Assembly: GCA_022495005.1 (NCBI GenBank)
Contig: JAGYXB010000956.1
Span: 434,001-498,000 of the forward strand
DNA: 64,000 nt
Direction: 5' to 3'
Source of the DNA: Rhyacophila brunnea
Lineage: Eukaryota > Arthropoda > Insecta > Trichoptera > Rhyacophilidae
Below, in pieces: positions 24,923-36,100 of the stretch. The translations under genes and the position numbers were made by a program. The first letter of the stretch is position 1; every line of letters starts with the position of its first letter. The notes beneath the pieces were generated by a model. It was not told where the DNA came from. It searched no databases and was given only the letters and a program-made list of their open reading frames with translations.

Positions 24923-25430
24923 GAAGTTATACTTCTTTGGCGTAACAAAACAAAAACAAAACTAGTGATAAACTAGATTCTTTGACTAGCTCTTAATTAT
25001 CTTGTTAAATTACACACTCAAGAAAAAGGACCGCTTATTGGAACGCCGTTGGTTTATTTCTATACACTTTAACTTATATTACTAAATTATATAATGGTTT
25101 CTCATTGTTTTTTTTTTAAAGTACCAACTGTCACTCTGATGTTTAATCGTTTGTTTACATAAGGAATTGCAAATGGCCGACAATAATAAATTCACTGCCT
25201 AGGCAACGGAACAATTCTAAACTATAATATTATACTGTATATTCGTCACGATTGCAGTATAATACTGTGGTGTAAAGGTAGTGCTTTCGGCTGATAACCA
25301 AACAATTAGTGGTTCGAATCCAATTGAGTGCGTTTTTTTCGTGTGAAAAAATAAATTATGTGTTACATGTTACACGCTAAAAATACACTCTGATCTGATT
25401 TCCTAAACGCGCCAAAAGAAGTATAACTTC
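24923..25430. mobile_element. TIR element nested in the hAT, carrying a tRNA-like segment
   Basis: Ends are inverted repeats: GAAGTTATACTTCTTTGGCG at the left and the complement of GAAGTTATACTTCTTTTGGC at the right. The left half is shared with 20925-21150. No transposase. Superfamily not assigned. Confidence 0.65.
25262..25332 (+). repeat. tRNA-like sequence (SINE head), not a functional tRNA
   Basis: A perfect B-box GGTTCGAATCC at 25311-25321 follows a D-arm-like TGTAAAGGTAGTGC and an anticodon-arm-like CGGCTGATAACC. The 5' and 3' acceptor ends do not pair, so this is a tRNA-derived promoter relic. Confidence 0.5.
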
Positions 25431-25692
25431 AAAAATCATCATCACCTTTCCTAAATCTTAAACAAATTTAGAAATTGGGAGAAGAAAACTCTATTTGTAC
25501 ATCATAATATATTATAAACATTATGGATACTTTCTTAAAAGAGTTTTAGATTTGAGGAATTTGTGTTATTAGAACCAGTGGTGAAATTTTTTATAAATCC
25601 ATTCAATACTACTGAAAATGATATACGCAGTATGATTTCAATATATTTTGAAATCATTACGACCGAAGAACTAGGATTGGAAATAATAAATA

Positions 25693-26298
25693 CAGTACTC
25701 TCTCAGTAATCCGCCACCCCAAAAACCAGACAAGTGTCTAATTAGTGAAAGTGGTGGATTATAGTGCATAAATACAAAATATGGTAAAAATTAAAACAGG
25801 TATTTCGTAAAAATAGTTTTTTTGAGAAATTTCTACTAGCAAATTACAGTTTTAATTATAATCAAAATCAAGTATTTACTAAATTATATATATTTATTAA
25901 CTAAATAATAAACAGTAAATCACTTCAGACACAACCAGTTGTTTAGTGATGCAGATATTCTTGAATGGCTTAGGATTCCTGGCTTACTCTATGACCAAAA
26001 GTTTCATTTTGTGTGTCCCAGTTGCATTGGAGCACGGCATAATTGTGATGGGGTCCTTGGGCACTTTCATCACTGGTACATTACTTTCTTCGCGATGAAC
26101 GTACATTTTACAAAGGAGAAGTTTCCAAAATAAACCTGTCTCATCTGCGTTGTATAGTTGTACGCGGCGGACTACTGAATTTGATAATCGAATACCAGTG
26201 AATTATAGAGCTTGATTTTGTGCTTTCGACTAGTAAAAATAACGGCGGATTATAGTAGTTGTCGGATGATCGAGCAGCAGATTACTGAGAGTGTACTG
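25693..26298 (-). mobile_element. pogo/Tigger-like element, internally deleted
   Basis: A 606-bp element with terminal inverted repeats CAGTACTCTCTCAGTAATCC / CAGTACACTCTCAGTAATCT and TA target duplications (25691-25692, 26299-26300). On the minus strand from about 26165 to 25925 it keeps a DDE-domain remnant: YNADETGLFWKLLL, then HREESNVPVMKVPKD and CSNATGTHKMKLLVIE, typical of jerky/pogo transposases (the first Asp sits in NADETG). A stop follows and the rest is missing, so it is non-autonomous. Confidence 0.85.
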
Positions 26299-27021
26299 TA
26301 TACAAAAAGATACTATATTCAAAGCACATTATACCTAATGATAAAATGTTTTGGAATTTTGTCAAAGGGAATAGTTATTCTAATTTAAGACAATGTGCAT
26401 TAAAAAGTATCTTCATATTGTGCTACGACTTATTCTTGCGAGTCTGTTTTTTAATATGAAATACTTAAAATCAAAATATTGATCAAGACTCACAGTTGGA
26501 TAATAATTGTTTAAGGACAGTTAATTCTAATTTTGTACAATATTATTATTATGACTATAATAAGTTAGCTGAAGATTTACAGTGCCATGGGTCGCATTGA
26601 TTTTTTTGTTGCATAGCTTGTATATTAATATATGTAAATACGAACACCCATTTTAAATTAAAAATAATGATAAAAATTTGAATCTTGGTTTATTGTTTAA
26701 CTAATATAGTATTTGTATTTTTATTTTAAAGCTTGAAATATTAGTTATATATATTTTATGTTGATTTATGTCGATATGTGTGTATCTTCTCTTAAATAAA
26801 TATTAATTGATTGATTAATATTTGTTTAATTTATAGAACTCCATATTATTATTAATGCATATTTCTGTGATTTTCGGGGTTATAGCAAGATTTTAAGTTC
26901 TATTGGGATTTTTAATAGTTATCAGCATTAAAGAAAAGTAGGATATTATGCGCCCCCGGCCATGTTCAAAATTTATACTGCGCCCTTCGTGGCAACAAGG
27001 TTGCCGACCCCTGAATTAAAC

Positions 27022-28290
27022 TCTGACAAATACTGGTCTATCTATGTGTCAAAGGAAAATGGAGATAAGTCTAAAATTACTACTTTTTGAGAGAACGAAA
27101 AGAAGATTGATTTTTAGAAGTTTGTATGGGAATGTCTCCTATGTTTCTGTGTGGAATTTAGTAATTCAAAATCTTCGATTTGATCCATGCTTTTTCTCAT
27201 TGTACATTTTGGCAAATTCAACTCAATTTTCAATTCATTTCAAAGACATTTACCTTTACCTTTACTTTTCGCAAACAGATATATTATACAATTACATATA
27301 AATTGGAACAGATATTAAAATAAATGTTTACTGAAAAATACTGGTCTATTATATAATATAATATAAGACTACAAAATCGAAAAAAGATATTAAAATAAAT
27401 GTTAATCGGCAGGGTTTTTTAAGTACATAAATAGTTTCATGCTAGAAAATAATCATAACATTACTAACAATAATTAATTATGTTAACAATATGATGAATT
27501 AATTTCTATCAGTAATAATGCAATTTGCCGTTTGCAGTTTAATTAATATCCCGCCATCCACAGGGTCTACTGAAAAAGATTACATTCAACTGAAGTTTTG
27601 CCTTCCTCACTTTAGTCTGATTTTGACTAAAATATTATATCGTCGGTGTAGGTGCCATTATGAATGGCCAAGATGAATGAACCATTTATAAAAATGTTCA
27701 CAATAAACAAATAACATTGTTACCACGCGAGTTTTCTATCGCGTAATTTGAATACGGTTCTTCTTCATCTTTAATAATTAATTATTCATGCCACTTTATA
27801 TTCCTGCGGGGTTATTCTTAACAGTTATCACTTTAGCACGTTTCCGGTGTTAACATAGGTAAAAATTAACACATTAGGTTTTCTTACGGCCGAGGCAGTT
27901 AGCCGACTTAGCGGCCGCTAACTTCAATATCCAGTTTATGTGGTTAATTAATAATAAGCCAAAGAATTATGTTGGTAAACATGTTGCGTGAAATACATAA
28001 CTTATTTGCTGGTATATCATCTATGATTTTCTGGCGTCGGTCAAAATAGGCCATGTTTCTGCCGCCTTGTCTATGGTTTTACTACACGAACGTCGAAATG
28101 GGCAGAGCTTTGCTTATAATATTAAACGTCAAAAACTGAAATAATCTATCTTACTCATGACAATTTTGCACTGTCATAAAGTAGAGTTATAGGCAATGAC
28201 ATTATTAATGGACGACGCACTCAATACAGTAGCTAGCAAATAAATTCGCATGTATAGGTAGGCGTCATGCGATTTCCATTATGCGATATC
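27022..28290. other. Intergenic, degenerate short repeats
   Basis: Flanks of the hAT insertion (24335-24560 and 27022-27410) share repeated phrases such as AATACTGGTCTAT and TTAAAATAAATGTTTACT, so the hAT landed in a decayed tandem repeat. A small GC-rich patch with GCGGCCGC lies at about 27909-27918. No gene seen. Confidence 0.4.
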
Positions 28291-28293
28291 ACG

Positions 28294-29054
28294 CATCGGG
28301 AATTTATAGCAATATGACATTTATTGTAATGGCGTTAGAGCAGTGTTTCTAATGTCAATGTTCATTTGAGCGAACCCGTTCGAACCGAACCATTCGGCAG
28401 ACCAACAAAAAGCATCAGGAATTTATATAAATATCACCTTTATTGTAATAGCGTTAGAACAGATTATGCCATTCGGCAGACCCGACAATAAAGTGAGTGT
28501 CATTTTCTTTTCCACATGATTCGTCCATATTAAATGTCATTGGTTATAGGTACTAAATGTCGATGTAATTTGTCACTTTCTTTATTACCAGAATTCTTTT
28601 TGGTCGGCCTCTCATCAACACGTGGTCTAATTTAAACTCCATGTAAGCCGTTCCGTGGTCTCGCCGAAATTGTGTTGGATGTAGCCGATATTAATATGTC
28701 ATGTCGGTAGGCAGTATAGAAAGTGTGTTGATAAAAACGTAGATAAATGCAATATTTCACAGAAAGCTTGTTGTTATTGACAATAGGTAGATAGGTACAC
28801 ATTATCCTAGCATTTGTTGCTATAATTTTAAGTTATATTAGTTAATTATTCCGTTTATTTTGTATAGTCAGTAAGAAATGTCATGTTGGTTGTTAGTAGG
28901 CAGTATGTAAATTATGTTGATACATAGCAATATTTCACAGAAAGCTTGTTGTTATTGAGAATATGTAAATAGGTACACATTATCCTAGTGTTTATAAGTA
29001 TAATTATGTTATATTCATTTAGTATTCCATTTATTTTGTATAGTCAGTAAGAAG
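28294..29054. repeat. Two local tandem duplications
   Basis: First pair: 28294-28345 and 28414-28470 share GGAATTTATA and TTTATTGTAATGGCGTTAGA with small changes. Second pair: about 28695-28877 and 28881-29053 share AATATTTCACAGAAAGCTTG and TTATTTTGTATAGTCAGTAA. Non-coding. Confidence 0.75.
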
Positions 29055-29331
29055 GACAATGGACCATAAAGTATTTTAAACAAACTAAGAAAATACATAA
29101 GCATAAGCGTCCAGCGTAAATTTCTTCCACATGCCGTCTCCTTACATCGTCAGCATACAAAATAAGTGCCATTGCAGTAGGGAAATCAATAAAAAAAAAA
29201 TTTTGCTACATACTGCACTCGATATTAATTTGACAGCCACGGATCGAAATAATATACTCATAGAATCGAACCCACAAATAGAGAAAGCGCCATCTGTGAT
29301 TATTTTTTCGAAACTTTACATCTTGCATCTC

Positions 29332-29734
29332 CATATCGACTGTGTTTAGGAAAAAGGGCGTAACCCTCGATTTTTCGAAAACTGCTTTTATTAGATATTA
29401 ATAATGTATACAACTAAATACACGTTCTATAAAAAGGAAGTAAGCCGCAAATGCCGAATTATTATCCAAATTCAGGTTTTAATTGAGATTAATTAATTTT
29501 TAATTTACGGAAAAAAGCATTTATCCTCAATTTTAATAATTTTTTTGTAATAATTTCTTTAATTATTGTTAGATCGAAAATATATTACACCAAATCATCA
29601 ATCATCATGCACCTAATGTCTGTCCCTATTTTTTAAAAAATATTAAACTAAAATCTCTCAAAAAACGTTTTTTACCTCTCCTGTAAAATTTGTTCTGTGA
29701 GGGTTACGCCCTTTTTCCTAAACACGATCGATAT
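29332..29734. repeat. Inverted-repeat (foldback/MITE) element
   Basis: Left arm 29332-29369 and right arm 29699-29734 are nearly perfect reverse complements, sharing GTGTTTAGGAAAAAGGGCGT and AACCCTC. The about 330-bp interior is AT-rich and non-coding. It lies just downstream of the PAN3 stop codon, so it may fall in the PAN3 3' UTR or flank. Confidence 0.75.
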
Positions 29735-29989
29735 GTAAAATTGAAATACTCTATCCCGTTCTCGCAGTAGCACGCTTGATTGAGCTGCTGTTAAATATTA
29801 TCACCGTTTGACAGCTCGGATGGTTAACTTTTTTACATGATTAACCGCCGGAATAGGTAATGTGGTAATTGTGATAATTTAATCACAATTAGCTGTTTTG
29901 AGATGTTAACTGAAACGGTTGGATACGTTAGAATAGCCCCGCTGGAGTGTTTTAATAAATTGGAATTATTCATTTTGATGACTTATATT

Positions 29990-30103
29990 TCAATGATTGG
30001 ATGCTGCTTGAGTAACCTCGTGGAAGGCTTGCTCCAAGCAATGTTTTAATTCTGCATACGATACGACGAGAACACTTTGTTCATCTCGAGACATCAACTG
30101 AAC
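29990..30103 (-). CDS. PAN3: PAN3 coding exon 12 (residues 577-613, stop)
   Basis: 114 nt, TTTTTTAG acceptor, TGA stop at 29990-29992. Encodes MSRDEQSVLVVSYAELKHCL and a short tail ending in ASNH. Confidence 0.95.
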   Translation of the reverse strand, partial: VQLMSRDEQSVLVVSYAELKHCLEQAFHEVTQAASNH

Positions 30104-33100
30104 CTAAAAAAATAAAAATTGAACATATTTAATAACAGATTGAATGAACAATTTATTTCAAACAATTTAGATTTTATCTTGTCTCAATTTGGTATTGTTA
30201 TAAATGTATTGTATGTTTTACTAGTGTCATGGAATAGAATAAGCATCGAATGGTGGAGCCGTGGGAATGGCTTAATTATTTTGCAATCAGAATACATTAT
30301 AAAAAGGAGTTCAAATGGTTTCATTTATTTTTGAAATAAAGGCAATAAGCATAAAAGGATTCAAAATAATGGACAGTATTATTGTGACAACTGAGGTAGG
30401 TAGTTGAAATTCTAGATAAAAACAATATAAGTTAGCGAGACCACACGCGTCGCGCCAGCATCGCCGGTGCTTCTCGTGGGGATGATCACTTTTAACCACT
30501 CTTCTCGGTAATCGTGATGTAGATGGCTCCGCTTCTTTCAAAATTGTATCGGTTTCAACGATATGGTCGGCTATCCAAAATTTGCTTATACTACGCAAAA
30601 ACTGTTTGTAAGTTAGTCCTTTGGTCGGATTTAATACCTTATAAACTTTAAAAGAACAAAAAAAAAACACACCTGTTCTACAGCGCCGTATTTCAAAACT
30701 GAAAATTCAATACTGATATTCCATATAGATCGTAGTATATTACAGACATCTAAATAACATTGGTTTCCACTCATGTAATAATTTATTGCTCCGCTCGCAT
30801 ACCAGCGTTATCTCACCGCACAATATTACAACAAGTGCGAAGAATGCATTCCGTCGATCATGAATTGTCATCTTTTCACTCGCTCACAAAGGATAATATT
30901 ATAGTATGAGAAGGAGGCATATGTATTGATCACACATCATAAAAATATACATATAATCTCATTCGCAGTACAGCGAACAAGCCATGTTTAAAGAATACAT
31001 CGATATTTCACAAAATGTCGGTCTTCCTGCTCACCCATCAAAAAATAAACAAGTGTGAAAAGAAGACGGATATAGTTTTAGCATTCTTATCGTCTACAGA
31101 AATATAGTTTGCCGATTTATTGACTCTAAACAAATTTCCTTATTACACACGAGCTCTCATATGGGCTATGTGTGTAAGTAAATGAAACGACAGTTTATTA
31201 TTTTTTTTTGTAGTTGTGTGTGTAGTTTGAAACATTTTCAAGCCGTTGACATAAAATATTCGTATGCAATAATCGGGTAGAAATACCTTTCCCGCACTTC
31301 AAGTGGAGCCGGCGTAAAAGGTATTTCTACTTGTCCCGCCGACACGCATCGGTACGGCGCGCGGGTAGAAATACCCTTCCCGCTCAAAATGTGCTAAGAA
31401 CAGATAATTATTATTCCATGTACCCGTTATAAGCAATGTTCATTTAAATTCTTCACAGTTACCTTATTCTCAGTTCCACAATCAAGTTGATTGAGGCAGT
31501 GTGTGAGATGAGCGTGATCCAGCCAAGGTCTACCATCTGCCGAGACGGAGTGAAATAAGTAGTCTCGGAAAAGTTTCAGCATGTAACGGTCACCAGTTTC
31601 AGCCCAAGAACCATCCATGTTGAGTCTACGGGGAAAAAATTGAATTAAATTCTTTCTAACCCACAATCTTCTACCTCTACAAGGCTTCTTAAGATTTTAT
31701 ACAATTTAACTATCAAGTTTCCATATTTATATGTACACATGCATATAGACATATCTATTTGAGATAATATTATTATGATCATTACTTTATTGAGTAAAAT
31801 GTCTAGCTAGGCATGTAGACTCAATTATTTTAGCAGTATATAGCCTGTTAACTTTACATTCATGTTTATATGATAAAGTTTTCTATATTCATTTAGAACT
31901 GTCCAACATATTGTTTTAAAAAACATACAAATGTGGAATCCAAAAAAGAATATTAATGTACATATAAAAAAATTATGCATGGCAGTGTATCATAAATATT
32001 TTGTTTCATCATAACTTCAGATAGACCACATTAACTCCAACAATATGGATCTTAATAGACTTTTTATGAGGATTGGTTCTTAGCTATTTCTTAATCCTTA
32101 TTCGGGACCTGAATTCAACCAATATTTTGTAATTAACATTGGGAATATTATCAATCGTAAGTATGTAGTAGTGACAAAGGGCAGAGGTAGGTTGTGGAGA
32201 TTTGACATAAATAGTGTACACCAAACTTCGTCAGTCATACGTATTTGTTTTTATTGAATTGCAGATAGCATTGGTTAGTTTTTAAAATTCAATTAAAGTT
32301 GTCTAAAGCAAACCATAACAGATATAAAATATTCTTGAATATATAAAATATCTAAAATTATGCCATACACAACTTTAGATATTTTGTATATAAAGAATAT
32401 TTGTTATCAATAATGGTTTGGTTAGGCAGGGTTTAATAGAATTTTAAAAACCATCTGCAATTTGTGTAGTTGTTCAATAAAAACAAATGAGTATGACTGA
32501 AAAAGTGTGTATTATATTAGGCAGCGTTTAATTGATTTTTAAAAAATAACCAATTCCAAGTGCAATTTGTATTCAAAGTTCAATGAAAATAAATAAGTAT
32601 GACTGACAAAGTGTAGTGTGCTCTGTTTATGCTGAATCTCCAAAGCCTACCTCCACCATTCGCCACAGGTATATAGTATAATCGTTATTAATTAAAAATT
32701 TAATATTATTTACTCAGGTCTCTCGTTGACAGTTGCCAATTTTACTAAAAGCCGATATAATCGTCCATTGTCAAATTCCATAGCAAGTTGATCCTCCAAC
32801 ACGTCAGCTCTTCTTTGGAGCGCCTCTGTTTGAGTGTAAAATCTAGCTCCGATAATTGGCATAAGATCAGTGACACTACGGCGTGATGAGACTGTCAGTA
32901 AATATCTATAAAAAAATATTGTATTTGAAAGTCACGCATCAGAGTTATTCAACTACATAATATATTCAATTCAATAATATATCTATAAGTAGATATTAGG
33001 CATTGCAAGACCATACGGAATTTTCAATTTCAGGATCCAAAGAATTATGTAGTCATTTTTCAATGCCGGGATTAGACAAAAATGCAAAAAATTAAGACTA

Positions 33101-36100
33101 GGCAGCCTAATTGAAGACTTATTCATATTTACTTATGTACAAAATAAAGCACATACATGATATTATGTAGATTCAGTTAAGCGCCTATTACTACCACTGT
33201 GCAATTCATTTGTAGGTATATAAATCTTTCTTTAAATCACATTAAATATGATAAATTATACATTTCAATCATTCAAATATAATGCAATACCTAAATGTGA
33301 TTATCACAAATTTCTATCCAATATAACGTGAATTAATCTCCCGTGTGTTCCATTTAGGTAAAAGAAGAAGGTTAGCCATGTAAAAAATAAAATTTGACCT
33401 AAAATTTAGTCTTTGATCACATCATTACCGTAAAACATTACCCGGTGCGGGATGTTCATATTGGAACGAAATAATAAAGCAATGCATAAATTTGAGAGGA
33501 ATAGAATTAGCTTGGAAAGGACTTTGTCTAGCAGTGGACTGATTCAATCTGATGATGGTAATGACAATATAAATAGGATAGGTCTATAATATCACCAATT
33601 TTGATAAATATAGCAATTCATATGACCAAGCGGATCACCCGTTAGTGTCTTTCATTCTTTAAATATTTTAATGTAGGTAATATTAGGTTATTTGAAATTA
33701 AAAAAAAAAATTGTTTTATTGTTTCCAAAAATATGATAATTATTTAGTATTTACATTATTATGATAATGTAAATACTAAATTGACAGATTGATTGAAGTA
33801 TAGTTAGTACGAACAGAATGAGATTTTTGAGATCAGCAGAGTAAGTTCGTGATACAAGCTGTATGTAGGTGTGGACCAGATTGGGTGAGAGGGCCCGTCC
33901 ATTGCGGCAGGCGATAGCCAACACCATGCGGCCGAGAGCACTCAAGTCTTCTTGCTGGGCCTGTTCAGTTTCTGGCGGTGGTGTCCCCCCACCCCCTGCT
34001 GCCCCAGCTACTTCTTCAACGCCGCACCATGAAATCCGTGCTCGATATCCACTCATAATAACTTTGGATGGGTCTAATTTCCTGAAAGTAAATTATAGAC
34101 ATTTATTTAATAATAAATCTCCATCTGTGAAGCATAGGAAGTCATTTATACCGAGTTAAAATATGGTCAAAAATTTTCTTAAAACTGTTAATGTGTCGAT
34201 CGTTTAAAAACATTTCGACCCTAAGCAATAAAATTCGACCGGACAGGATGCCGCCGGAATCGGATTACGTTTATGACACCAGTTAAGTGTCTAAGTACCT
34301 ACCTAATTGATGTTTTCGCCGAAAATATTGAAAAGGTATACACGCATATGGATGATATTGCATGTAAAAAAATCCAAAGTTTATGAAGTCAGTAGGTACC
34401 TACCAGTGTTCATTACAATAAACAACTTCTTTTGTAGTTATGAATGCCATGCTTGTTTCGGGGAAAAATTCTAATTGTGTATTTTTGTTTGAATTGCAAC
34501 TTTTTGTGTTATGTGACCACTCATTTAAAAATACCTATTCTCTGATATAGCGAGTAACGCTTATAACGAGCAAATTTAGTCGGTCCCATCTTCCTCGTAA
34601 TAACCAAGTTCGACTGTAATTCATTTTGAAATATAAGCCGTTTGTCCATCAAGATTAAATTGAAAATTGACACAATAATTTATAATATAACGCTAAAATA
34701 AATTCACTGTTGTTTTTCAATGTCATTTAGGTAAGGTAAATACTCCACCTACCAGAGACCTAGCATAAAAATATGAAACTTACGATTTTAGACATTTTTT
34801 TCGATAATCTATATTTTTTTAACCTACAGATTTTTTTATTTATATCAAATCTAATTTCGGTATGGTCACAATAGTGATGCTCGATTTGATATTAATAAAA
34901 AGTATTTCATTTTATACACATTTTTATAAATACGCATCGCTTCGTTTGCACATGTCGGTCGGCGCTCAGGCTTGCCTCGCATCTCCTATCACAAATTTTT
35001 GTAAGTCGCAACTAAAATACCCCCCCCCATGAAGAAAACTAGAACTCTAGCTGAGAAACTGAAATTAATTTATCGTTCCGTAGAAAACCGTAGAATCGGG
35101 GTTTCACTGTAGCCACGAAGAACAAAATATATCCTCTTACATGATAACTATAGGGAAAACCAAGTGTGTATTTTATAATTCATATATAAATTATATTCAT
35201 ATTGAATACCTGCAAGCAAGGCCGGCAGCATGGATTGCACGCAGGGCTGCAGTCAATTGAACAAGCAAACTCCAAATGGTCGTTTCGGGTAACATATTTC
35301 CACCGTGTGCTGCTCGTAAAATTGTATTTTTCTGAAAAACATTAATTATTATTTCATTTGAAAATGTATCATCTAACCAATAAAATGTGTAGCAACTTAA
35401 GTGTAGTGCTACTAGGGGCATCTTGTGACATAAATACGAAAGGTTACTGAAAACTGTTATAAAATGAGCGATGAACGAATATGAAAAAATTGATCAATTG
35501 TTTTATTTTAATTTGAGTAAATTTTGTGTTATTGAACTTACTGTCCAACACGATCTTCTTGAGTATAAGTTAATTTTATGTATGAGTCAATGGACCTAAC
35601 AGGTTGAGCAAGTTGCTGACATCCATTTCTCGTAAAAACAAAAATCTGTTAACAGTTTCGCTGCCTAGTATATACTATAGAATTGACGCCATGTGCCAAT
35701 CCACGAAAACGTAAAAATTAGGTCAAGGTAGATGAAAACAAGTGATGACTATATTAATAATATTTTTTTGGTAGATAAACATGTCAATACGGCAGTAAAA
35801 TATAACCGTATTTGTTATAAATAATTTATGTTATTACAAGTCGTAAATTATAACATTTTTCACAGTACTTAACATTGAAAACATTCAAGGGGGTTTTGTG
35901 AATGAAGGCCCTTGTAAAATGCTAGAAAATATTATTATGTTACGCAATTTATTTTATGGATTTTTTTATGGCCTTGAGATAACGAAATTTATCATTCCCT
36001 AATTGATTTTATGAGATTTGGTGTTCACCATGTTATGAAAAGTATCAAATTTCAAAGCAAACCACTTGAGTAACACTAATGTGAATACCAATTAATATTT

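Larger units (their letters stand above)
24570..27013 (+). mobile_element. Decayed hAT transposon with nested insertions
   Basis: Terminal sequences CAGGGATCGGCAAC (left) and GTTGCCGACCCCTG (right) are inverted repeats, flanked by the near-identical 8-bp duplications ACTTAAAC (24562-24569) and AATTAAAC (27014-27021), diagnostic for hAT. Plus-strand transposase remnants remain: FINPFNTTENDIRSM near 25600, FWNFVKGNSYSNLRQCALK near 26350 and CLRTVNSNF to LAEDLQCHGSH near 26500-26610, resembling the C-terminal dimerisation region of hAT proteins of the GTF2IRD2/SCAND3-like kind. Frameshifts and stops abound. Elements at 24923-25430 and 25693-26298 lie inside it. Confidence 0.85.

Noticed and set aside
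25262..25332. Functional tRNA gene
   Set aside because: B-box is perfect but the acceptor stem does not pair; it sits inside a repeat.
33751..33814. Extending PAN3 exon 9 into its open frame to 33751
   Set aside because: The extension reads hydrophobic intron sequence; splicing at 33814 restores the conserved NLILYLLT and the correct phase.
34555..35112. A complete pogo/Tigger element between 34.6 and 35.1 kb
   Set aside because: Both candidate termini are right ends; no matching left terminus was found, so no element is defined.
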